Shown here in pieces: positions 23,923 to 31,263 of a stretch of 64,000 nt of DNA. Source of the stretch: Phycisphaerae bacterium RAS1 (lineage in GTDB: Bacteria > Planctomycetota > Phycisphaerae > UBA1845 > Fen-1342); assembly GCA_007859745.1 (NCBI GenBank), contig SMLU01000003.1:372001-436000 (forward strand), written 5' to 3'. The notes under the pieces are model-generated. The model saw only the letters and a program-made list of their open reading frames with translations. It ran no database searches and had not been told where the DNA came from. A program made the translations under genes and the position numbers. The first letter of the stretch is position 1. Every line of letters begins with the position of its first letter.

Positions 23923-24222
23923 ATGAGTACGAAACTGTATGTCGGGAATCTGAGCTACAACGTCACCAGTGCTGACCTCGAGCAGCTCTTCCAGCCGCAT
24001 GGAACGGTCAAGAGCGCCCAGGTCATCGAAGACCGCGACGCCGGCCGGAGCAAGGGCTTCGGGTTCGTCGAGATGAGCTCGGCGGAAGAGGCCAGCAAGG
24101 CCATCCAGGCGCTGAACGGCCAGATGCACGGCGAACGCGCTCTGACCGTCAACGAGGCCAAGCCGCGCGCCCCGCGCACCGGCGGCAGCGGCGGCGGCGG
24201 CGGCTACGGTCGCCGCTACTAG
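23923..24222 (+). CDS. RRM-domain RNA-binding protein with glycine-rich tail
   Basis: 99 residues from the ATG at 23923. A single RRM fold covers residues 1-82, with RNP2 'KLYVGNLSY' and RNP1 'RSKGFGFVEM' both complete, followed by a short basic Gly-rich tail ('GGSGGGGGYGRRY'). This is the layout of the small RNA-binding proteins of cyanobacteria and Planctomycetota that bind mRNA and act in stress or cold adaptation. A strong intrinsic terminator follows at 24258-24293, so this is a monocistronic unit. Confidence 0.93.
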   Translation: MSTKLYVGNLSYNVTSADLEQLFQPHGTVKSAQVIEDRDAGRSKGFGFVEMSSAEEASKAIQALNGQMHGERALTVNEAKPRAPRTGGSGGGGGYGRRY

Positions 24223-24257
24223 TCGCGCGTCGAACGACGCGAGATTCGTCCAAGCAG

Positions 24258-24293
24258 GGCAGGGCGCGACTCCGATCGCGCCTTGCCTTTTTT
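24258..24293 (+). terminator. Intrinsic terminator of the RRM gene
   Basis: A 12-bp stem (24258-24269 with 24276-24287, one G-T pair) and a 6-base loop are followed directly by six T residues (24288-24293). It lies 36 bases after the RRM stop codon. This is the clearest canonical terminator in the window. Confidence 0.92.
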
Positions 24294-24363
24294 AGTTTGG
24301 TGCTCACCCGCGCTGCCGCGGCGGGCACGGCCCACCCTACAATGTCCGGCGAGGGACGAGGCT

Positions 24364-24654
24364 GTGGCAAATGAGAAGGCGCCGATCATCCGCCGCCGCG
24401 TGACGTTTTCAGGGCGCGTGCAGGGCGTCTTCTTCCGCGCCACCTCGGCTGAGATGGCCCGCGAGATGAAGCTCGCCGGATACGTGCGAAACCTCTCCAA
24501 CGGCGACGTGGAGCTGGAAGCGCAAGGCACGCCGGAGCAGATCGAGACACTGCTCCGTGCGGTCAGCGAGCACTACGGCAGGAACATCACCGGCCGGCAG
24601 GCGGCGGACGTCGCGGTGGTGGCAAACGAGCGCTCATTCGACATCCGGTATTGA
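24364..24654 (+). CDS. Acylphosphatase
   Basis: 96 residues from a GTG at 24364; an in-frame start further upstream would extend it without family support. The acylphosphatase signature is complete: 'FSGRVQGVFFRATSAEMA' with the phosphate-binding Arg, and 'GYVRNLSNGDVELEAQG' with the catalytic Asn. It hydrolyses acyl phosphates such as acetyl phosphate or carbamoyl phosphate. Length matches the family. It sits after the RRM terminator and before a repeat-rich gap. Confidence 0.92.
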   Translation: MANEKAPIIRRRVTFSGRVQGVFFRATSAEMAREMKLAGYVRNLSNGDVELEAQGTPEQIETLLRAVSEHYGRNITGRQAADVAVVANERSFDIRY

Positions 24655-24679
24655 CCCGCCCCCGCGCGGTATGAAACGA

Positions 24680-24725
24680 AAGCGAGCGCCCGGTGCGGGA
24701 ACCGTCCCGCTCCGGGCGCTCGCTT
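24680..24725. repeat. Family E hairpin
   Basis: A near-perfect hairpin: outer arms GCGAGCGCCCGG (24682-24693) and CCGGGCGCTCGC (24712-24723), inner arms GCGGGA and TCCCGC, loop ACCG. The word continuing to the right (TTGCGCTTCGCGTTCTGA) recurs in the 42967-43100 and 49415-49538 copies. It lies 25 bases after the acylphosphatase stop and may terminate transcription. Confidence 0.85.
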
Positions 24726-24796
24726 GCGCTTCGCGTTCTGACCTGATGAGCGCACCGGCGGGACGCCGATGCTCCCCCGGCGCGGAATTGCTACTC

Positions 24797-24845
24797 CCAA
24801 CTCGCTATCTGAACTCGCTACTCTGAACTCGCTACTCTGAACTTC
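24797..24845. repeat. Short tandem repeat, about 14-bp period
   Basis: Three consecutive ACTCGCT-ACTCTGA-type units (13, 14 and 14 bases) end where the lipoprotein gene on the minus strand stops. The AGCGAGT core also occurs, on the other strand, in the tandem word near 20524. Confidence 0.7.
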
Positions 24846-25897
24846 TACCGCACCGGCGCCCGGCTGTCGAAGTCGTGCACCACCTGCCCGCCCGAATCCG
24901 TCACGCGCCAGACAAGTTGCGGGAAGGGCGGCGTGCGGTCCTCGCGGAAGAACACGTACTCAATCCGCGCGCCGCGGACGAACTCGTCGCAGAGCGTCGC
25001 GGTCGCGGCGGTGTTGGACGGGGCCACGACCTGGAACGGGATGCCCGCGCCCAGGCACTGGCAAGCCGTGCCCTGGATCTCGGCCGGAATGCGGCGACCC
25101 GAGTTCTGTCCGAGACCGCGCGACCCGGCCAGCAGGTCGCCCTCGTCCACGTAGTAGAACGCGTCCTGCTGGCACGCCGGATCAAGAAGCCCGATGACGT
25201 TGGCACAGGGGTCGGGCGAGCCACGGCTGACTTTCAGCCCAGCCCCCTCGCCGGTGCCGGGGTTGTGGAACAGAATCTGGTTGGGAACGGGGACCTGCGC
25301 CCCGGCGCTGGTGAAAAAGGTGTCGAAAGTCGGCGTGCTGCCCTGGGCCGGTCCGATGCCGGAGGCCAGGTTGATGGTGGCGCCGGCGGAGCGGAATTGA
25401 CCGCTGCGATGGAAGTAGATCAGCGCCGGCCCGACGATGCACTCGTTTCCGAACGCCTGCGACTGCCCATCGACAACCTGCTGATAGCCGAACGCGGTAT
25501 AGAGCCCGATATCATCCTCGCACACGACGCCGTCCGGGTGCGTATCGCTGCGCACGAACGCGATCAGCGCCAGGAAATAGTGGATGAAATCCGGCGCCTG
25601 GTTGCGCATCGAGATTCTGATGAACTTCTGCGGCTGAGGCAGCGAGCAGGGGTCCGCATCGCTGCGGTTGCCGCTGCCCGTGTCGGTGTCCGTGTTGTCG
25701 TTCGCATTGTCAGCGCCGCCGCCTCCCCCACCGCCGTTCGTGCCGCCGGACCCGACGAACTGCCCAAGAAACCCCCCGCCCAGGAAGTCATTCAGGTTGC
25801 CCCCGCCCCGGCAGGCGGCCAGTCCGGCCAGCATCCCGAACGCCATGCCGACGGAGCCGATGATCGCGATTTTTGGTGCGAGGCGGCGAAATACCAT
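24845..25897 (-). CDS. Lipoprotein of unknown function
   Basis: 350 residues from the ATG at 25897 ('MVFRRLAPKIAIIGSVGMAF'); the longer frame upstream has no signal and is discounted. The lipobox is 'LAGLAAC'. A long low-complexity Gly and Asp/Asn/Thr-rich linker (about 35-85) precedes a compact Cys-containing domain (about 85-350) with no motif I can name. Proteins with this kind of linker and a paired-Cys surface domain are common in Planctomycetota. It is convergent with acylphosphatase and divergent from the response regulator. Confidence 0.75.
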   Translation of the reverse strand: MVFRRLAPKIAIIGSVGMAFGMLAGLAACRGGGNLNDFLGGGFLGQFVGSGGTNGGGGGGGADNANDNTDTDTGSGNRSDADPCSLPQPQKFIRISMRNQAPDFIHYFLALIAFVRSDTHPDGVVCEDDIGLYTAFGYQQVVDGQSQAFGNECIVGPALIYFHRSGQFRSAGATINLASGIGPAQGSTPTFDTFFTSAGAQVPVPNQILFHNPGTGEGAGLKVSRGSPDPCANVIGLLDPACQQDAFYYVDEGDLLAGSRGLGQNSGRRIPAEIQGTACQCLGAGIPFQVVAPSNTAATATLCDEFVRGARIEYVFFREDRTPPFPQLVWRVTDSGGQVVHDFDSRAPVR

Positions 25898-26028
25898 GAG
25901 GCGAACTCCACTACGTTGGCGGGCCGATGGCGTGATTTCACCACGGCCGCTTGCGATCCGGCCCTTGACGGCGTAAACCTCGCCTGTCGAAATATATCCA
26001 GCCCCAAAACTTCCGACAAGGTGGATAC

Positions 26029-26460
26029 ATGGCGGCGTCCGAATCCAATCCCGCCCCCGGCGGCCCCGGCGGGCCTTCGCCACGCGGCGCCACGGTGCTT
26101 ATTGCCGACGACAACCCGCAGATTCTGGAACTGCTGGAGGCCTACCTCGAGCCGCTGGAGCTCCGCATCGTCACGGCCACGGACGGCGAGGCGGCCCTGG
26201 CGGCGGTACGGGCGTCGCCCCCGGACCTGCTGCTTCTGGACGTGATGATGCCAAAACGAAGCGGGTTCGAGGTGAGCCGGATGCTGAAAGACGACCCGCA
26301 GTTTCAGCACATCCCGATCATCGTCGTGACCGCACTGAATGAGCTGGGAGACGAGGAGCGGGCCCGCGAGTGCGGGGCGGACGATTTCATCAGCAAGCCG
26401 GTCAACAAGCTCGTTCTGCTGGATCGCGTGCAGCGCGCCCTGGCCCGCCGAGCGACGTAG
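26029..26460 (+). CDS. CheY-like response regulator receiver
   Basis: 143 residues: a Pro/Gly-rich N-terminal lead of 20 residues, then one receiver domain. Acidic pair in 'VLIADDNPQIL', phosphoacceptor Asp in 'LLLLDVMMPKRSG', Thr in 'IIVVTALNEL', Lys in 'DFISKPVNKL'. No output domain. No kinase adjoins it, so its partner is unknown. The gene ends 54 bases before a partial family B repeat that borders the insertion sequence. Confidence 0.9.
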   Translation: MAASESNPAPGGPGGPSPRGATVLIADDNPQILELLEAYLEPLELRIVTATDGEAALAAVRASPPDLLLLDVMMPKRSGFEVSRMLKDDPQFQHIPIIVVTALNELGDEERARECGADDFISKPVNKLVLLDRVQRALARRAT

Positions 26461-26514
26461 AAGCGTGCGCCGCCACGCCGCAGCAATTGCGGTGAGACTG
26501 GCCGCCGCTGCCGG

Positions 26515-26536
26515 TCTTTCCGAGCCGCGACCGTGA
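26515..26536. repeat. Left half of a family B palindrome split by the insertion sequence
   Basis: Reads CTTTCCGAGCCGCGACCGTGA and is the reverse complement of the right end of the intact family B copy at 39358-39424. Its last four bases GTGA (26533-26536) are repeated on the other side of the insertion at 28032-28035. Confidence 0.9.
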
Positions 26537-28031
26537 GAGACTGAGAACTTTTCCTTTGGCCGGCGTCGGTTTCCTTGTCGCATGGTCTGCGGCTCGTGAT
26601 TCGCTTGTTTACTTCGGCTGCACCGGCGGGTTCATTCGCTCACCGTTGGTCAGGTGACGAGCTGCGCGGCGAAGTGCATCACGTTGTAGGCGAGGGCGGC
26701 CCAAAGGGCCTGGCAGCGTACTTTGGCCAGCCCGCGCACGACGCATTGCGCCAGTCCGCGATACCGTTTCAAGTCGGCGTTGACCGGCTCGGCGGTCGAG
26801 GCTCGCTGCTTATAGATCGTCTGGCCCGCCGGCGTTCCCATGCGCACGCGCCAGGCCGCCACGCCCGGACCGTCAGAGCGTTTGGGCGCAAAGCCCGCGG
26901 TGTCGTTCCCGGTCTTCTGCGGCGGCGCATAGATGCGCGTGCCCGCCGCTTCGGCGCGCTCGATCTCGGCCAACTGCACGTAGCCGCCGTCGAGCAGGTG
27001 CTCTACCACCTTCGCGCCGCTGCGCCGCTCCACCTGGGCGCGCAGCGGCGCTGCTTGCTGGTGGTCGCTGCGGGCCTGGGTGACGTCCACCCCCACAATC
27101 GCGCGGCTCTCCACGTCGGTTGCCAGTTGTACGTTATACGCCGGACGGTAGCCGCCGTCGGGCATCTTCATGACGCGCGCTTGCGGGTCGATCGTCGAGG
27201 CCCGCGGCTCTTTGGCACGCACGTCCGGCCGCTTGGACTGCTGCTGGTCTGCGCCACTCTTCGGCAACTCGGCCAACGCCGCTTCGATTCGCTCGACCCG
27301 CTCCCGGGCCGCACGCTCCTGCGCGGCACGCCGTCGCGCATCCGCGGCAGGGTTGTCCGACTGGGCCTTGACCGCCGCCACATGGGCGCGGGCTTCCGTC
27401 AGTTGACGCTGCAGCGTCGCCTCGCGGCGGAAGGTGTGCCGCCCGGCGTCGGCCCGCACCTTGGTTCCGTCCTGCGCAATCCGACGCACGCTCACGATCC
27501 GCTTGTGCATCAGCACCGCCAACACCTGCGAAAACAGTTCGTCCAGCGCCGCCCCGTGACCGACGCGGAAGTCATTCAACGTGTGATAGTTCACCGGCAC
27601 GCCGCCGCACAGCCAGCGAAAAGCGTCCTGGCAGCCGCAGCGTCGCTCGATCTCGCGCCCACTGCCAATCCCCTCGATCGTCGCGTACAGCCACAACGCC
27701 GTCAGCAACTGCGGATCCGTCGCCGGCCGGCCCGGCTCGTCGCCGCGCGCCTTGAGCGGGGCGCTGAACGCCGAAAGATCGAGCCGCTCCACGACCGACC
27801 AAACCGCCCGCGCCGCGTGATCCGCCGGCAGCAGATCCTCCAGACAGCACGGCAGCAGCAACGACTGCTCGCGATTCGGCCGCCGAAGCCGCGGCGGCTC
27901 CGCCAACGCACGCCGCCCCGTCGATTCCGATACTGGGTCGTTCATCACGGCATCCATTCCGGCAATCAGCATCGTCGTGTCCATGTCGAATAATGTACCA
28001 TCCCCGGCAAGGGGGATTTATTCTCACTCTC
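26537..28031 (-). mobile_element. IS1182-like insertion sequence with defined ends
   Basis: Ends were found by eye. The left end GAGACTGAGAA (26537-26547) and the inverted right end GAGAGTGAGAA (28021-28031) match at 10 of 11 bases, with weaker similarity over about 34 bases. The element is about 1495 bp, carries one transposase gene, and is flanked by a direct repeat GTGA (26533-26536 and 28032-28035), the expected 4-bp target duplication of IS1182-type elements. A 5-bp GTGAG reading is possible. The flanking sequences join to give a complete family B palindrome. Confidence 0.88.
26650..27984 (-). CDS. IS1182-family transposase
   Basis: 444 residues, full length and apparently intact. The N-terminal DUF772-type region has 'ATDPQLLTALWLYATIEGIG' and 'WLCGGVPVNYHTLNDFRV'. 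The DDE core includes 'VRRIAQDGTKVRADAGRHTF' (first Asp), 'AIVGVDVTQARSD' (second Asp region) and a C-terminal 'RASTAEPVNADLKRYRGL' (Glu). The coding-end arrangement within 26537-28031 is normal, so the element may still be mobile. Confidence 0.93.
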   Translation of the reverse strand: MDTTMLIAGMDAVMNDPVSESTGRRALAEPPRLRRPNREQSLLLPCCLEDLLPADHAARAVWSVVERLDLSAFSAPLKARGDEPGRPATDPQLLTALWLYATIEGIGSGREIERRCGCQDAFRWLCGGVPVNYHTLNDFRVGHGAALDELFSQVLAVLMHKRIVSVRRIAQDGTKVRADAGRHTFRREATLQRQLTEARAHVAAVKAQSDNPAADARRRAAQERAARERVERIEAALAELPKSGADQQQSKRPDVRAKEPRASTIDPQARVMKMPDGGYRPAYNVQLATDVESRAIVGVDVTQARSDHQQAAPLRAQVERRSGAKVVEHLLDGGYVQLAEIERAEAAGTRIYAPPQKTGNDTAGFAPKRSDGPGVAAWRVRMGTPAGQTIYKQRASTAEPVNADLKRYRGLAQCVVRGLAKVRCQALWAALAYNVMHFAAQLVT

Positions 28032-28082
28032 GTGAGGGAGCGGGGGCTGGAAAACCGCTTGCTGACGCGCGCGGCTCGGATC
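28032..28082. repeat. Right half of the split family B palindrome
   Basis: Begins with the duplicated GTGA, then GGGAGCGGGGGCTGG and the right part ACCGCTTGCTGACGCGCGCG-GCTCGGA. It aligns with the reverse complement of 39358-39424, so joining it to 26515-26536 recreates an uninterrupted family B element. Confidence 0.88.
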
Positions 28083-28088
28083 GACCCA

Positions 28089-29453
28089 TCAGTCGCCGCT
28101 CTTGCCCGGCGGTCCCAACAGCGAAAGCGCCAGCGACGTCAGACCGCGTACGCCGGTCGTAATGGTGGGTTGCGGGTCGAGATTGAACTTCGAGGAATGG
28201 GCCGGCGCCAGCCGCGGACCGTCGGGCCGCTTGCTGGCTTCGTAGACATCCATCCGCGCGCCGCCGAGCCAGAAAATGAAGCCCGGGCAGCCGGCTGTCT
28301 TGGGGAAGCGGCCGAAATCCTCGCCGCCCATCTGCGGGTCGATCGGGCTGATGCGCTCCGGGCCAACCACCTGCTTCAGCACCTCGACCGCCGCCGCTGT
28401 CAGCTCCGGATCGTTGTACGTCGCCGGCGTGAATTCCTCTTCGCGAATCACGATCTCCGGATCCTTGACGCAGCCCATCGCCCGGCAGGTGTGCGTCGTG
28501 ATGTCGCGGATGCTGTCGAGCAGCAGCTTGCGGTTGGCCTCGGCGTATGACCGCACCGTGATCTGCAGCTTCGCCTCGTCGGGAATGATGTTGTGCTTCG
28601 AGCCGGCGTGAATCGAGCCGACCGTCACCACGCCCGGCTCGATCGGGTCACGGCGGCGACTGACGACCGTTTGCAGCGCCGTAATGACCTGTGCCGCGGT
28701 CACAATCGGGTCGATGGTCTCGTGCGGCCGCGAGCCATGCCCGCCGCGGCCGAAGATCGTGATGTCCACCGAATCGACGTTGGCCAACGCCCAGCCGGAG
28801 GTGAAGGAGAGCGAGCCGGCCGGGATCAGGCCGGTGGTGTGCAGCGCGATGGCGAAGTCAGGCTTGGGAAACTTCTCGAAGATGCCGGCCTTGATCATCA
28901 TCAGCGCCCCCATGCCGATTTCCTCGGCCGGCTGGGCGACGATGAGCAGCGTCCCGCTCCAGCGATCTTTCAGTTGCATCAGCGTCTCGGCCGTGCCGAC
29001 CAGGCAGGTCTGGTGCATGTCGTGGCCGCAGGCGTGCATGATGCCGACGGTCTTTCCGTCCGGCGTGCCTGCGGTGACCTTGCTGGCGTAGGGCAGGCCC
29101 GTTTCCTCGACGATCGGCAGCGCGTCCATGTCGCCGCGGATCAGGATCGTCGGGCCGGGGCCGTTTTCAAGCAGGCCCACTACGCCGTAACCGCCGATGC
29201 CGCGCGTCACCTTGTAGCCGGCTTTTTCGAGCCGCTCGGCCGTCTTGCGCGAGGTTTCCTTTTCGTTGAGCGAAAGCTCCGGCGACCGGTGGAGGTCAAC
29301 GAAGTAATCGTTCCAGTTCGGGAGGTGATTCTGAACGTGGGTGTCGATGGCGCTGGCGAGGTCGGCGCGGTAGCTCGCGCGGACGGCGTTGTCGCCGGCG
29401 AGGGCTGACGAGACGAGCATGACGATGACGGGCACGGCGGAGCAACGATGCAT
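28089..29453 (-). CDS. Exported M20-family amidohydrolase (hippurate-hydrolase-like)
   Basis: 454 residues from the ATG at 29453; the upstream extension of the frame reads through repeat DNA. Signal peptide 'SAVPVIVMLVSSALAG'. The M20 metal ligands are visible: 'RGDMDALPIVEETGLP', 'HACGHDMHQT', 'QPAEEIGMGAL', 'ALHTTG', with the conserved dimerisation-domain word 'GRGGHGSRPHETIDPI' and a terminal ligand region 'MGGEDFGRF'. M20D enzymes cleave amide bonds of N-acyl amino acids. The secreted location is unusual for a cytoplasmic-type family but common for Planctomycetota homologues. Confidence 0.9.
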   Translation of the reverse strand: MHRCSAVPVIVMLVSSALAGDNAVRASYRADLASAIDTHVQNHLPNWNDYFVDLHRSPELSLNEKETSRKTAERLEKAGYKVTRGIGGYGVVGLLENGPGPTILIRGDMDALPIVEETGLPYASKVTAGTPDGKTVGIMHACGHDMHQTCLVGTAETLMQLKDRWSGTLLIVAQPAEEIGMGALMMIKAGIFEKFPKPDFAIALHTTGLIPAGSLSFTSGWALANVDSVDITIFGRGGHGSRPHETIDPIVTAAQVITALQTVVSRRRDPIEPGVVTVGSIHAGSKHNIIPDEAKLQITVRSYAEANRKLLLDSIRDITTHTCRAMGCVKDPEIVIREEEFTPATYNDPELTAAAVEVLKQVVGPERISPIDPQMGGEDFGRFPKTAGCPGFIFWLGGARMDVYEASKRPDGPRLAPAHSSKFNLDPQPTITTGVRGLTSLALSLLGPPGKSGD

Positions 29454-29509
29454 CTGAAACCTCGAAGTCAGCGGACAATTGACCATGAGACCAGTTCGCG
29501 CCGGGTGCC

Positions 29510-29612
29510 GCTGGCGGCTTGTCCGCCAGTGCTGCACGGGCGGCGAGCTGCCCGTGGCACCCGCGGCACCCGACGCCGAGGAGTGCAACTGGCGGCTTGC
29601 CCGCCAGTGCTG
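29510..29612. repeat. Family G palindromes
   Basis: Two copies of GGCGGCTTG(T/C)CCGCCAGTGCTG, at about 29511-29532 and 29591-29612. Each has a hairpin core CTGGCGG/CCGCCAG. Between them is another palindrome around 29546-29577 (CACGGGC/GCCCGTG). They lie between two minus-strand genes. Confidence 0.75.
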
Positions 29613-29620
29613 TTGCCGCC

Positions 29621-30196
29621 TCACGCCGCCAGACCCTCACGAACCTTGGCCTCGATCTGCTCGGCGTAGCCGCGGATGGTATCGCAAAAATGGGCCTCGG
29701 CGGCGGCGTTGGTCGGGAGCTGCTCGTCGATGCCGCGCTGCGCCAGGGCGTCGTTGATCGCCGCCGCGTCGCCGCTGCGCATGAGCTGCGCGAGCTCGTC
29801 ATTCGGCAGATTCACGTCCCAGACGAAAAAGAGCAGGTAGTGCCACAGCAGGTTGACATGCCGCGGCGGGCTGTCGTCGTTTACCGGTTCGATGGCCTCG
29901 TTGATGTCGCGGATTTTTTCGAGATAGGTCTCGTACATGTTCTCCTGCTTCAGCGTCTCCAGCACGCCCGCCATGCAGGCTTCAAACATCTCACCGGTGA
30001 CGCCCGGCTGCCAGCGGACGGTGTCGAGAAAGAAGAGCAGTCGGACCATGGTCCAGGTGGCCAGGTCGTCGAGGGAAAACTCGTCGAAGATCCCGAATTG
30101 CGCCAGCTCGGGGAACATCCGTTTTTGGACGGACTGGCCGGACTGGGAGGCGAGGATGCGGCCGAGGTGCGAAAAAAACGTCGTCTGATCAGGCAT
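29621..30196 (-). CDS. Conserved-looking protein of unknown function
   Basis: 191 residues, soluble, helix-rich and acidic, with no motif I recognise. Notable words: 'FGIFDEFSLDDLATWTMVRL', 'VNLLWHYLLFFVWDVNLPND'. It overlaps the upstream zinc-ribbon membrane protein gene by 8 bases, so the two are co-translated and probably act together. Codon use agrees with neighbours. Confidence 0.7.
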   Translation of the reverse strand: MPDQTTFFSHLGRILASQSGQSVQKRMFPELAQFGIFDEFSLDDLATWTMVRLLFFLDTVRWQPGVTGEMFEACMAGVLETLKQENMYETYLEKIRDINEAIEPVNDDSPPRHVNLLWHYLLFFVWDVNLPNDELAQLMRSGDAAAINDALAQRGIDEQLPTNAAAEAHFCDTIRGYAEQIEAKVREGLAA

Positions 30197-31136
30197 TGCG
30201 CTCCTCGCGCGGCGGTTTTTGGAGGTCGGTGCGTGTGCTGGTCTTGTAGTCAGCCCAGATCACCTTCGTCACTTCATCGTAATCGACATGCCGCTGGCTG
30301 ACACGCTCCAACATCCGCAGCGTCCGCCACGCCGCCAGCGACACCGCGACGGGAAAGACCACATCCAGCGTCGCGACGTACGCGGCCCAGGCGAGCGCCG
30401 CGCCGGCGGCGCGCGGCAGCGACCCGATGCCCGCCACGGCCGGACCGGTCCAGATCGCAGCCGCGAGCGGGACGCCGAGCGTTAGCAGCATTCCGACCAT
30501 GAATTCCAACCATTCCCGTGCTGCGCGGCGGCCGGACGGCTCGCACATTCCGCGCAGCAGCAGCCGCTCGATCATGGGCAAGACGGTGTTGCAGACCGCC
30601 ATGATTCCCACCAGCGCCGCCCCGACGCCCCAGATGTCCAGCGGCGGGCCGAATTGGAAGTGAAAATCATCGCGGAAGACGACGAGTGAGACGCCCCAGA
30701 ACGGCGGCAAGATCAGCGAGAGCAACCTCCACGTAACCCCGATCGCGCGATCAGGAAAGTCGCGCACGACCACGACGTACGTGAACCATGCCGCAGGCAG
30801 CAGCACGCCCATCGCCAGCGCGGTTGCGAGCCGATGTGCGCGAGCGTCAAAGTCTCCCGCGACGGGCAGAGCCACTGCCAGCGCCGCGCCGGCGGCGACC
30901 AGCCCCCAGCGCCACATCCGGCTCAGCCCGCGCACGCCGCGTTGTACGTCGCGCAGCCATTTCGCGTCGCAGAAAATCGCCCGGTTCTGACGCAGGCTGT
31001 CCATGACCGCCGCGCCGCATTCCGGGCAGTGGGCCGTCGGCGACTGGCCGCGCAGGTCGTAGTCGCAATTAGTACAGGGCACGCCGAAGGGCAGTGTGCC
31101 CGGAGGCGTCCGCAGGTTGTCCGCGTCGTTTGTCAA
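30189..31136 (-). CDS. Polytopic membrane protein with N-terminal zinc ribbon
   Basis: 315 residues. A ribbon CxxCxYDLRG...CPECG lies at about residues 21-42 ('CTNCDYDLRGQSPTAHCPEC'), followed by six or so membrane helices from residue 77 to 280 ('WGLVAAGAALAVALPVAG', 'LATALAMGVLLPAAWFTYVV', 'WRLLSLILPPFWGVSLVVF' and others), and a charged tail. The ribbon is like that of the protein at 13702-14058. Overlaps the downstream 191-residue gene by 8 bases. Function unknown. Confidence 0.75.
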   Translation of the reverse strand: MTNDADNLRTPPGTLPFGVPCTNCDYDLRGQSPTAHCPECGAAVMDSLRQNRAIFCDAKWLRDVQRGVRGLSRMWRWGLVAAGAALAVALPVAGDFDARAHRLATALAMGVLLPAAWFTYVVVVRDFPDRAIGVTWRLLSLILPPFWGVSLVVFRDDFHFQFGPPLDIWGVGAALVGIMAVCNTVLPMIERLLLRGMCEPSGRRAAREWLEFMVGMLLTLGVPLAAAIWTGPAVAGIGSLPRAAGAALAWAAYVATLDVVFPVAVSLAAWRTLRMLERVSQRHVDYDEVTKVIWADYKTSTRTDLQKPPREERNA

Positions 31137-31148
31137 ACTCGCCTCGAG

Positions 31149-31263
31149 CCGAGCCGCGCGCGGGAGTAAGCGGGTTGTCAGGCTCCACTCCCTTACGGTC
31201 GCGGCTCGGAAAGACCCGGTCGCGGCTCGGAAGGACCCGTTCGCGGCTCGGAAAAACCCGGTT
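31149..31263. repeat. Family B palindrome continued by a 21-bp triplication
   Basis: A diverged family B copy (31149-31213) is followed by three 21-base units GCGGCTCGGAA-nGACCCGnTn at 31201-31221, 31222-31242 and 31243-31263. The TTA at 31193-31195 inside the element is the reverse-strand stop codon of the glycosyltransferase, and the units encode its last residues as heptads (PSEPRPG type). Confidence 0.88.

Noticed and set aside
24797-24845. Terminator or attachment site at the short tandem repeat
   Set aside because: No T-run with stem and no integrase nearby; described only as a repeat.
27993-28550. Plus-strand frame crossing the right end of the insertion sequence
   Set aside because: It is antisense to the M20 gene and translates the family B repeat; no independent support.
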